DNA of 64,000 nt, taken from NCBI GenBank assembly GCA_963693365.1, contig CAVNZM010000006.1, positions 6,634,001 to 6,698,000 on the forward strand, in the 5' to 3' direction. Below the pieces are notes generated by a model that searched no databases, had not been told where the DNA came from, and worked only from the letters and a program-made list of their open reading frames with translations. Below, in pieces: positions 55,279-64,000 of this stretch; positions within the stretch are counted from its first letter, which is position 1; every line of letters begins with the position of its first letter. The translations under genes and the position numbers were made by a program. Source of the stretch: Amoebidium appalachense. Its lineage: Eukaryota; Ichthyosporea.

Positions 55279-56309
55279 ATGTGTGTACACGGGGAGGAAG
55301 GCATACGGGCCATGGTGCGAAAGGCCGCCGGGAGACAGAAATAGTCGAATTCTGCCTGCACACGCATCAGATCCTCCCAGCCGGTAGGCAGGGGTATGTT
55401 GCGACCACCATGCCGGAGATAGTCCAGCACATATCTGGATAGACGGGGGATATGACGGACACATAGGGTAAATGTTGGGATATTTCTGGGATATGATAGA
55501 TGGACCGAGGCAGTGTTTTTTTATACGTGGGATTTGGTGGTCGGATAGGGTCAATGTTGGGATATATTATGGTATGCGATGGATGGATAGGATCTATGCA
55601 GAAATATATGCAGTGTAATGTTGGGTGGATAGGACCTATACTTGGATATACGGGTAAAATGATGGATGCACAGGAGCCAATATTTAAATATATATGTGGG
55701 ATATGATGGTAGGGTAAGGTCAAACAGACATATCAATAGACGCGGGATGTGATAGGCAGACAGGGCCAATGTTTGGATACATAAGGAGCGGATTCAGGCA
55801 CGGAGATATTTGAATGTAAGAGGGATACGGTGAACAGGCGTGTTCGAGCGCATATTTGTATACACATGAAATGTAATAATGTGCAGGGCCGAAAAAAAGA
55901 TTTGGATATGCGAAGGACATAGTCACAGAATAGGGCCAGGTAGCTATTTAAATATACATATGATAGCTGGTGTGCAGCAAGTGCACACACATGTACATAT
56001 ATCCTTCCTTGCCCCCCCCCCCCCCCCCCCCCTCCGCCAACCCCCCCCCCCCACCCCCAGAAAAACCACCACCACCTTTCCGCCAGCCCACCTACCTACG
56101 CACAAATTCACACAATTCGAAAACTATGCCTTCATACAAGCGCACTCAATGTATGCAGGAGCATAACCCAGTTGCAAACATGTACTTCTCTCTCTCTCTC
56201 CCCCCCCCTCCCCCCTCCCTCCCCCCTTCCCCGGTTACCCTCGTGTACACATTCAAGCACCAAGACGTAGGCACACAGACAGACACCTGCATACAATTCT
56301 GTGCCCCCC

Positions 56310-56354
<45 letters not shown>

Positions 56355-56787
56355 CATGCGCCCACCGTCCGCACCGGTGTCCACATCGCAGCATACACAA
56401 AGAAACACACAGGAGCACACACACACATGCCTACATAGCCCCCCCCCCCCCCCCCCACCACCACCACCACCACCACCACCCCACCACCCCTTACTTGTAT
56501 GCACACAAGCACACATCACACACTCGAGAACACACACACATGAGTATATATCCCCCCTCCCCCACCCCCCCCCCCCCCCCCCCCCCTGTGTTCCCCTCCC
56601 CCTCACTATGTATACATACAGAAGCACGCACACACACAGCAAGAGATGATACCTGAAGCACTTTGGGTCTCTGTCGATGACGTAGTGTCCCTCCTCGTTG
56701 GTGGCACACCTATGCCTCCCACTGCCAAACCACCCATACCCTGTCAGCATATATAATCAAACGGGCGGGCGGGGAGGGGGGTAGAGG

Positions 56788-56837
<50 letters not shown>

Positions 56838-58377
56838 GGCGGAGGGGGAGATTTAGAGGTGGGGATGTGGAGTAAAAGTGTGTGTGTGTTGGCAGGAGGG
56901 GGAGCGGGGGGGGGAGGGGGGAGGGGGGGAGGGGGGAGGGGGGGGGGGGGGGGGGGAGGGGCTAAGAGACGAAGGTTAAGAGGGAAAACGATTGCTCAAG
57001 GGGACATAGAGGCTGTTCCAACGACAGGAAGGCCAAGAAACAATGCTTGCCGAAGAAAACTGATAGTGCAGTGGCACCCGCGCCAGACGAAAAGCAAATA
57101 AAACATGTGTAACCAAAAACCACAGCACACACATGGGCACCATTACCTCTAGCGAGGGGTGTGAAATCGGGCAAGCACATGCAGACATACTGGTACGTTT
57201 TGGGGACACACCTGTGTCTGAGTGTGTACTTGTGTTTGTGTGTGTGCGTGCACGTGTGCATGTGTGCGCGCACGTGTGTCTGTCTGTCTGTGTGTGTGTG
57301 TGTGTGTGTATGTGTGTGTGTAAGCACTCCCGTGTGAGTGTGCACGAGTGTAAGCGTGTCAGGATTGCACTGTGTGGTGGGAGGTGGTAAGGGGGTAAGG
57401 GGGTAAGGGGGGAAGGGGGGGGGGGGGGGGGAGGAGACAGGCGTGGAAGAGGGCCAAAATACCTGAACATAGCAGCGAGCATAGAGTCAGGCACAGAGCA
57501 AAGAGTAGCCCTGGTAGTGGAGAACACCTCCCCCCCCACATTCAACACCACTAGGTCCGTGCCTCGTGCACTGAGTTCAGCAACTGACGCCTTTTCCTTG
57601 GCAAACTGCTCTCTGCTTGTTGTTGGTTTTTTGAGTTTGTTTGTGTGTTGTGTGTGCGTGTGTGTGTGTGTGCGTGTGTCGATGGGTGTGGGTGTGTGGG
57701 TGAGACGATGGGTGGGTGGAAGGTCGGGTGGATTGGTGGTGATGGTGATAGGGGTAAAAGTGGGCACGGAGGGGGGGGGGGGGGGGGGGGAGGGGGAGGG
57801 GAAGGGAGGGCTTGGGGATGTAAACGTGAGAGGGATGTAAACATGAGAGGGTGGCTAACATGGCAGCAAGCAGGTTGAAGAGCCACCTCAACCTTTTCCG
57901 ACCACATACATTCACTCATCCAACACCCACACTCAATCTCCATTCACACACAAATGCCCTAGCACAAGCTTGCACACGCATGCACACACGTGCACGCACA
58001 TGCACGCACAAGCATCCAGATGCACGCACTTTTCCACGTCCAGCTGTGCCCTCTGTGTGTCCAACTGTGTCCTTTCGTCGCCAATGGCTGCCTCTCGCTC
58101 CAGCAACCGGCTGGCCATGTCTGTAGCAACACGGAAAAAGACGGGGGGGGGGGGGGAGGAGGGGGGGGGGGGGAGATTTGATATGTATGACAGATTAGCT
58201 TACAAATTACAAATTGCACATCGATGATGCCATCCGGGTTATGCAAATGAGCACACACAAAGAGACTGTACATAGGGAGGAGGGTATTAGATTGTGTTAT
58301 ATACAAACATGAGGACAGCACCTTGCAAATTGGCAAGCACAAACTAGAGTATGCATCAACAGCAGAGCCCATAATCA

Positions 58378-58414
<37 letters not shown>

Positions 58415-59266
58415 CAAGGGTTATGATACATGACTTGGTTGTTCTCCTGTAAGAAACATGTGACGAAGTTTGGTAGTCATGTGATTCCTAATCCAGCGAA
58501 GGATGGGTTAATTGGTGACGTAGGAGTAGAGGAGAGAGAAGAAAAGAAGACGGCAGTGCATGCCCAGGAGCTCCAAACGGTTGCACGAACCTGGACTAGG
58601 CACGTTTGGTCAAGCAAACCAACAATCATTATGCTTTGGCACACACCTGCTAATCGGCACTCACATACAGACTTCGAACGACAACACACATTGTGGTAAG
58701 ACATGCATAGAGGGTGCCACACACACTCACGTGCACGCATCTGAACACACACACACACCCTGTTTTCCCTTATGTCATCCCCCTCGCCCTACCACCCACT
58801 CCTGCCACCACAACCATCACCACCAACGCCAGCATCCTTCCCCCCTCCGGCAAACCTTCACACCCACCACACCACCTTTCTTTGTCTCCTTCAGGGAGTG
58901 AGCCATCTGCAGACGGTGCATGCGCTAATATAACGGCCCAGCCTACTCAACGCTCGCCAGCACACCGGAGAAGCATATGGGTGATCCATTCACGAAGCAT
59001 GAAGCAATCAAACATGGCCAGAGCGCGGTAACATGGAATCGAATCATTATATCTCCTGACTATTGTGAAATTTTACGGCAGGAGTTCATACAAAATCATA
59101 TATACAGGTTTGCCAAGATGGCATCCATCAGCTGTTCACAGAAATAACAGCACAAGCACTCACCATTTAGCGCCACTCGGGCACCAAGCAGTGACGCCCT
59201 GACCTCAAGTTCCACGCTGTCCAGAGTGCTGAGCGCAGCAGACAGCTGCGAATAAAGCACGTCCAT
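49536..59266 (-). CDS. BTB (T1/KCTD-type) - WD40 protein
   Basis: Exons in transcript order: 59164-59266, 58030-58120, 57463-57612, 56653-56721, 55307-55434, 54611-54689, 53658-53789, 52846-52971, 51952-52084, 51507-51596, 50599-50766, 50050-50171, 49536-49569. All phases close; 474 aa plus TAG. Order: N-terminal helical/coiled-coil segment (about 1-80, Glu/Gln/Arg-rich), T1-type BTB from LVVLNVGGEVFSTTR (85-99) through YVIDRDPKCFRYVLDYLRHG (128-147), then seven WD repeats (GSLDCKVRVFD, GGEDHTVRLWE, GSDKLLRTWD, KKGVRFWD, TINQFTLWD, NSNEIVVVD, SASHDRIGVV), enough for one closed propeller. Similar fusions are the animal KCTD3/SHKBP1 group and plant BTB-WD40 proteins, which act as Cullin-3 adaptors or channel regulators (family knowledge). 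Substrate unknown. Start ATG at 59266; alternative upstream exons are listed separately. Confidence 0.93.
50172..50598 (-). repeat. BTB-WD40 intron, GA-rich, with GT start and CA end
   Basis: In sense it starts (GT)n (50588-50598 read in reverse) and ends CACACAC..CACCCAG. The middle is GA-rich (50285-50495). Confidence 0.65.
50767..51506 (-). repeat. BTB-WD40 intron with G tracts and a diverged family A copy
   Basis: G tracts at 50771-50790, 51013-51031, 51076-51097, 51228-51247 and 51253-51273. 50838-50895 (GAGAATGCGAAACACGGAAG) resembles a family A end, in sense of the gene. C tracts at 51427-51452 and 51475-51492. Confidence 0.6.
52085..52845 (-). repeat. BTB-WD40 intron with family A copy
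   Basis: G tracts 52096-52121 and 52168-52200. A diverged family A element spans 52213-52340 (TTGCAGAGTAATAAGTACAC through TGTATGCATCGTATTTCGGA, then a G run and TTCGAATGAG). G tracts again 52571-52588 and 52626-52695. Sense orientation. Confidence 0.65.
52972..53657 (-). repeat. BTB-WD40 intron with complementary dinucleotide ends
   Basis: Next to the upstream exon the sense strand starts GTGTGTGTGTGTG (53645-53657). Next to the downstream exon it carries (CA)n of about 85 bases (52979-53064) before CTATCTAG. Between are (CA)/(CG) tracts at 53437-53505 and a C tract at 53618-53645. Confidence 0.8.
53790..54610 (-). repeat. BTB-WD40 intron with long (TG)n tracts
   Basis: (TG)n at 53794-53860, 53930-54000 and 54052-54120 (sense (CA)n before ACACAG), then GA-rich unique sequence and a G tract at 54569-54588. 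A frame at 54235-54360 was tested as an exon and does not fit the WD40 join. Confidence 0.7.
54690..55306 (-). other. BTB-WD40 intron with diverged 75-100 bp repeats
   Basis: Three loose copies of a segment with GCAAGTATGAATGYTACRTG, CACAAACACACAACAC and AGAAAAAAGGAAAA words (about 54725, 54795, 54890 and 54970). A family B-like end lies at 55118-55160 (GCCATCATCAAAAGGGGTTC). (TG)n at 55208-55276. Confidence 0.6.
55435..56652 (-). repeat. BTB-WD40 intron with GATA-rich diverged array and C tracts
   Basis: 55430-55960 holds many loose copies of a ~60 base unit with GGATATRATGGATGG and AGGGTCAATGTTGG words. C tracts at 56013-56032, 56309-56353, 56440-56456 and 56566-56586. In this interval a minus-strand gene carries poly-C on the + strand, the opposite of the usual trend. 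Confidence 0.65.
56722..57462 (-). repeat. BTB-WD40 intron with G tracts
   Basis: G tract of about 46 at 56791-56836, further G-rich 56905-56958, unique 56960-57190, TG-rich 57230-57350 and a G tract at 57415-57431. Confidence 0.65.
58121..59163 (-). repeat. BTB-WD40 first intron with a diverged family A copy
   Basis: 58285-58382 reads TTGTGTTATATACAAACATG through GTATGCATCAACAGCAGAGC and CCATAATCACGG, then a G tract (58380-58412). This matches the reverse complement of family A, so sense for this gene. The remainder (58440-59163) is unique sequence with GTGAGTGC donor at its sense start. Confidence 0.65.
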
Positions 59267-59803
59267 CCTTCTTGCACCTTGTACTAAACCTACTTAAAAT
59301 CTCTGCTTTCTCTAGCTATAGGGGCCAAGAGCTTTTAAATTTCGCCTTATCCCTTCGTGTAGGTGTGGGTTGTAATTGGGGTTGTAAGAGTGTGCAAATT
59401 GCTTCTATACATGTCGGACAGATTCTCGTGCCTTTACCTCTCAGAATGCACTCAAACGCATAAGTTTTTCATTGATGTTGCCCCTTGTTTTCCAGCTTCA
59501 AGAAAACAGTCAACTTGACGCCCTTGAGTACATGTTCCTAACCTTCTTCAAGTTCACTGTATTAGTTTTTTTTTTGTTGGTGTCTGGTCTTCGAAGGTGG
59601 AATTTTGTTTTAGTTTTGAAGGCGTTTCTGGTTGGCTGAAAATGCACCAAAATAGCTGCAATGTGATTGGATGAAATGCTTTATAACTGTGATTGGCTAA
59701 ATCTGTACCACTCTTCTGATGACGTCATGGGACGTCATGAGCCAACACACACCAGCTGATATTGAGTGTCTCAGGGGAGCCCGTTAAAAAAAAAAAGAAA
59801 AAG

Positions 59804-59836
<33 letters not shown>

Positions 59837-60333
59837 ACGGGGAAACCTACTAATTGACTTTATTTCTGGTCTATGATGCTTACGTCCGAGTAAGAAATTT
59901 AAAACCATGATATATACAGTAATCTTCACCCAACATCTATGTCACGATCATGATATACCGCTGACTGGGATATTCCGAGCAAAAAACCCCATACCTGAGA
60001 CTAGCTAGTGTCTCTAAAAGCTTTGCCTCGAGTAAACAGCGTAAACCCCACACAGTGTACACACGTACACACAAGTCACTGATGCAGTTCCCAGAACAAT
60101 TTTTTATTTATGCATGACAATCTGCATGACCCTTGAAATTATAGTCATGTGGAAATAACGTGAGGGCACATGTACAGGATCCAATCCAGAGGGGGGGGAG
60201 GGGGGGGGGGGGGGGGGAGGGGGGCCGGGGACCCACCAGGCTCAGCCTGCATGCAGCCTGCCAGCCTGCGGCCCCGGCCAGTCTGGTCAGATTGAGACTC
60301 ACTAACTGATCATGCAATGCAATTGTTTGGCAA

Positions 60334-60372
<39 letters not shown>

Positions 60373-60589
60373 GTTTGTTGGGCAGGGGTGACCAAAACAG
60401 CAATTACCCTAACTGATCGTACCAGATAACTTAGATCCAATCAATAAATGTCCGGAGATACCATCGAACTTGCAGAAAATGCAAGATGTATACACGTTTC
60501 CATAAAACACCATGATCCCAATCAAAAATGAAATTCGTGACTTTTCACGAGCCAAGGGGATCGAGGGGGGGAGCGAGAGGGAGAAGGAG

Positions 60590-60621
<32 letters not shown>

Positions 60622-60768
60622 AGAGTCCACTGGCTGGGCTCGAGCTCGAGGTTTAGGACAACAACAGCTGTGCCACACACATCTGCACAAACACACACAC
60701 GTACACAATCACGCACACACACATGCGCGCGCACACACCATATATATATATACAAAACACACACATAT

Positions 60769-60799
<31 letters not shown>

Positions 60800-60807
60800 C
60801 ACACGCA

Positions 60808-60842
<35 letters not shown>

Positions 60843-60893
60843 TCACTAAGTCAAACCAAACAGATAACCAGGAGAAAATTAAACAAATTAAAC
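59267..60893. other. 5' flank or long first intron of the BTB-WD40 gene
   Basis: Mostly unique, AT-moderate sequence. Contains an A run (59787-59834), G-rich 60190-60225, C tract 60337-60370, G tract 60595-60620, and CA/GCAC-rich 60680-60840. No other gene recognised. Confidence 0.5.
59625..59750 (-). promoter_or_regulatory. Cluster of CCAAT and ACGTCA boxes upstream of the BTB-WD40 start
   Basis: GATTGG occurs at 59668 and 59691 with a related TGGTTGGCTGA at 59631, and GATGACGTCATGGGACGTCA at 59718-59737. These match CCAAT-box and CRE-type consensus, lying about 370-480 bases before the ATG. Function is inferred from motif clustering only. Confidence 0.45.
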
Positions 60894-61539
60894 CGTAACT
60901 CTGCACGCAGGCACGCATCCGCACGCATCTGCGGCAGCGTTTGCCATTGGGCGAGCTTGCGTGCAAGTCTGCGTGGGGATGTGAGAAAATGTGTTGTATG
61001 GTACAATGGCCACACCTGCTTCATTTTATTATGAGGCTCCAATCTCTTTTTTTGACTAACATGAAAGTTAACAAATCATCCTGAGATATACTCGTTTTGC
61101 TCAGATAAACCCACGTGACTTGAAATTAACCCACATGTGACGACTAGCAGTGACAAACCCCCCATATGGCTCTACTTGATATACGTATATCTGCCGTGCT
61201 CGAGATATACCAACTTTTGATACTCGAGAGATTCTTTGACACGTTCTAAATTCACAACCCACCACACAACAGCCCAGAAGTTACACAAAGAAAAGAAGAG
61301 CCCCTAACACATTTCCAATAATGACTCCATAATAGGAGACACGGTTAATTTCACTACATAAGAATGGGGATGGAACCAAGTCCACCCGCTATTAAATCGC
61401 GCTAACACAAACAATCAACTAGTATATGTTCACTCAAAGCTATATGCCGTAACATCTCCCGAATGTCCCATGAATAAAAAAATTTCCTACCTGGGGGTTG
61501 CCACACGCACACACTGCTTCACAATATCATTCTTCCCGC
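60894..61539 (-). CDS. Candidate upstream exons of the BTB-WD40 gene
   Basis: Two exon-like segments: 61491-61539 (after CCCCTTGCAG, before GTAGGA; encodes GKNDIVKQCVRVATP) and 60894-60968 (after CCACGCAG; encodes LARKLAQWQTLPQMRADACL). Their phases fit each other. They also fit an AAG acceptor at 59271 that would splice 4 bases upstream of the BTB-WD40 ATG, extending the N-terminal helical region by at least 40 residues. They could instead belong to a separate short gene or an untranslated leader. Confidence 0.38.
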
Positions 61540-61887
61540 CTGCAAGGGGAAACATGTAGGGACCCGGGGCTGCAAACAGGGAAAATCCCTTCGACAAAAC
61601 AACCAATTCGCAAAAGAGAAAATGCAGCGGGGAAAACATGCGCACCATAGTTTGCGCATAGGTTGTGTGCCAAATGTCAAATACCCGCTACACATTCCCC
61701 TCAACAAGGAAAAATCTAATTCCCGCAAAATGGAATCGTCAGGAGGCAGCGAGAAGGAAGGGAGAGCAAAAACGAGAGAAGAGACAGGGGTGACAAAGCA
61801 AACAACATAATACTAAAAGGTAATAATAACTAAAACAATTTGAATTTGGTAAAATTAGCCACGGAAAGCGATTGGAGCAACCGTAGA
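61540..61887. other. Spacer between S6K-like stop and candidate exons
   Basis: About 350 bases of unique sequence just downstream (minus sense) of the S6K-like stop codon. It may contain that gene's 3' end and the next gene's start. No motif stands out. Confidence 0.4.
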
Positions 61888-62080
61888 TCAGTGTTGCAGA
61901 AATTCGTTCCCGTCCACGTAGGTGAACCCCTGGAACTGTGTTTGCTGTGTCTGGCTCAGCGGGGTGTCGGCGACAACAGAGTCTGCACGTGTAGATGGGG
62001 TTATCGTTAGTGGGTGGGGAGGGTTTTGGTGTGTGTGTGTTTGTGTGTCGTGCATGCGTGTGTGTGAGTGTGTGTGCGCG

Positions 62081-62126
<46 letters not shown>

Positions 62127-62193
62127 GGGGGGGGGTCTGTGTGTGTGTGTACGTGAGTGCGTGAGTGCCTGCGTGTGCGTGTGCGTGCGTGCG

Positions 62194-62255
<62 letters not shown>

Positions 62256-62603
62256 CGCACGCATGCGCTGTACGCATGTGCGCACGTGCGTGTGCATGTG
62301 TGTTCGAGCGGGTGTGTTGTTGGGTCATGTTGCAAGTAGGGTCTATCAAAAGAACCAAATTGAAAGCCGTAGACCACAGGAAAAGGGCGGTGGAAATGCA
62401 TAAACATAAAAAGTGCATGTGTGCACGTGCTCATGCGCATGTGTGTGTGTGGGGGGGGGGGGAGGGGGGTTCGGCCGGGGGGAGGGGGAGGGGGGGGGGA
62501 TGCAGGGGATTTTAACCTTGTGGGGCCATGCTGGTGAACTCCGAGTCGAAGAATGCCGTGTCCAGTTGGTGCGTCTGTTGCCGAACATATGCCAGTCAAC
62601 ACC

Positions 62604-62638
<35 letters not shown>

Positions 62639-62669
62639 CCACGCACACACACAGCATCTCACCCCAACC

Positions 62670-62707
<38 letters not shown>

Positions 62708-63303
62708 CTCCCCCCCCCCCCTCCCCCCCCCCCCCTTGACTATCACAACAAAAACACAGCCCATCTACCCCTACCATCATTACCCCACTCCCAACAGGAT
62801 TCTCCACGTTTCCCTTCTCCAAACCCTTTTCCACAAGCCAGCCACATGCATTAATCTCATACGAATAGGATAAATCCCCCCCCCCCCCCCCCCCCCCCCC
62901 CTTCATGAATAGTGTGAAAGTGGTTTGTGTGCCGGTGCAGCTGTGCCTGTCAACATTACTCCTCGTCCTTAAATATAGAGCTCATCTAGAACATTTGAAG
63001 ATGTTTCCACTTATATGCGTGGACGCGCATTTGGGTGTGCGCAAGCACGTGCGTCCCTTTTCTTTCATCCACCTCCCTTCATCCTTCGCTCCCCTTCATC
63101 TCCCCCCCCCCCTCCCCCCTCCCCCCCCCCCCCCCGGCCGCCGAACCTCCCCTCCCTCCCTTCAGCTCTCCATCCTGCCCTCTCTCCCTCATTCCCTCTC
63201 TGCCTCTGCCTGCTGTTGCTCAGATTGCCTGCTGGTTTCTGATATGCCCGCATACACTCAAGTGCGTTAAAATGTTGGGTGTGTGCTTGTCTTTGTGTGT
63301 GAA

Positions 63304-63339
<36 letters not shown>

Positions 63340-63747
63340 GGAGGGGGGGGGGAGAGGGGGGGGGAGAGGGGGGATGGGGTGCACATGTGTGGATATGTGC
63401 TCGAGTGTAATAGTGTCCGCGTTTGTAATGTATGTGCATATGCCCACATTGGCTAGAGAGCCGAGGGGAAGGGGAGATATATGTGTGTGTGGGTGGTGGT
63501 GGGGGTGGTGGTGGGGAGGAGGAAGGGGGGGGGGGGGGGGGGGGGGGGGAGGGGGAGGGGAGGGGGAGAGGAAAGGGGGGTTTCTCTGTCGAAAAGCACT
63601 GCATACCAGAGGGGGGCGCCAAGGAGCCACCACGCGCTTTGCGAGCAGATTTGCCCAGTTGATTGGACGGAAGAACGGGTGGGCCTTGATCTCATCTGTG
63701 CCATTCTTGCTGCTGCCCAGACGCTTCTCTGGGTCCTTTTCAAGCAG
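61888..63747 (-). CDS. S6K-like AGC protein kinase, C-terminal exons (partial)
   Basis: Ser/Thr kinase of the AGC group, most like ribosomal protein S6 kinase, which acts downstream of TOR and PDK1 to control growth. Exons in order: 63607-63747, 62517-62574, 61888-61982 (stop TGA at 61888). Phases agree. The first encodes the end of the kinase domain, [11 protein letters not shown] (subdomain XI Arg in EKRLG) and [18 protein letters not shown]. Then come [11 protein letters not shown] and the AGC C-tail: DTPLSQTQ (turn-motif region) and hydrophobic motif FQGFTYVDG, where the Thr is the expected TOR-type phosphosite (the S6K pattern FLGFTYV differs by one residue). The N-terminal and catalytic exons lie right of the window. 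The tail stops 10 residues after the motif, unlike animal S6K with long tails. Confidence 0.9.
61983..62516 (-). repeat. S6K-like last intron with G tract and (TG)n
   Basis: G tract of about 43 at 62083-62125, (TG)n at 62200-62251, TG/CG-rich flanks and a G run at 62451-62461. No gene inside. Confidence 0.75.
62575..63606 (-). repeat. S6K-like intron with C and G tracts
   Basis: C tracts 62605-62634, 62708-62735 and 62876-62900; (CT)n 62675-62704; G tracts 63305-63338 and 63525-63549; unique sequence between. Ends in sense ATGTTCGGCAACAG. Confidence 0.7.
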
Positions 63748-63835
63748 CTGTGTGGGAAAAACGACGAGAAAAAAAGGACGGAGAAAAGAAGAAACGAAGG
63801 GGGAAGAAATGAAGGAAAAAAAAATGGCCCCGGGG

Positions 63836-63901
<66 letters not shown>

Positions 63902-64000
63902 GGGGGATATGGAGAAAATGAAAAAAAGAATGAAAAAAAGGAGGGGGAAAGTGTGGGTGTGAGTGGGAGGGGATGTGCCGATGTTTGGAGGAGTATTTGG
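63748..64000 (-). repeat. Start of the next S6K-like intron
   Basis: (TG)n at 63838-63867 and a G tract of about 35 at 63867-63901, with purine-rich sequence to the window edge. The sense strand ends CCCACACAG at the exon. Confidence 0.7.

Overview
This is a eukaryotic nuclear window. It holds five intron-rich protein-coding genes, one insertion-rich gap, and an extreme density of simple repeats: runs of 15-45 G or C, (CA/TG)n tracts up to about 160 bases, and smaller arrays. Every gene is split into exons of roughly 45-220 bases with GT-AG introns. The genes are a USP12/46-type deubiquitinase, a PPR protein, DNA polymerase iota, a BTB(T1)-WD40 protein and an S6K-like AGC kinase. A protist is likely, perhaps a unicellular relative of animals, but the species cannot be named from this window. 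The long listed reading frames rich in Pro, Gly, His-Thr or Val-Cys are translated repeats, not proteins. I rebuilt the genes by joining exons that keep frame across splice sites.

Layout. (1) 334-8203, + strand: 3' part of a USP12/USP46 homologue; the catalytic Cys half lies left of the window. (2) 8204-14922: intergenic and transposon-rich. It holds three ~65-73 bp satellite arrays, a tRNA-type SINE (-), a 179-bp TA-flanked MITE, and a 5'-truncated LINE (+) with a perfect 13-bp target-site duplication. (3) 14923-34701, - strand: a pentatricopeptide-repeat protein in about 21 exons with an Arg-rich, mitochondrial-type N terminus. (4) 34702-35595: repeat-free bidirectional promoter region. (5) 35596-45729, + strand: complete Pol iota, 11 exons, 893 aa. 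(6) 45730-49535: convergent intergenic region with a palindromic array. (7) 49536-59266, - strand: complete BTB-WD40 protein, 13 exons, 474 aa, with possible extra 5' exons at 60.9-61.5 kb. (8) 61888-63747, - strand: C-terminal exons of an S6K-like kinase that continues past the right edge.

The strongest novel signals concern introns. Their repeats are polarised by gene direction: the sense strand tends to carry poly-C, (GT)n just after the donor and (CA)n just before the acceptor. (GT)n and (CA)n are complementary, so many introns could fold end to end. A dispersed ~150-230 bp element (family A) occurs in introns of four genes on both strands and is always in sense orientation, as expected for introner-type elements. 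One copy is duplicated perfectly in tandem, and another is repeated nearly perfectly 2.1 kb away.

The genes are not an operon. Two proteins touch ubiquitin (the USP, and Pol iota with its ubiquitin-binding modules), but nothing here shows that they act together.
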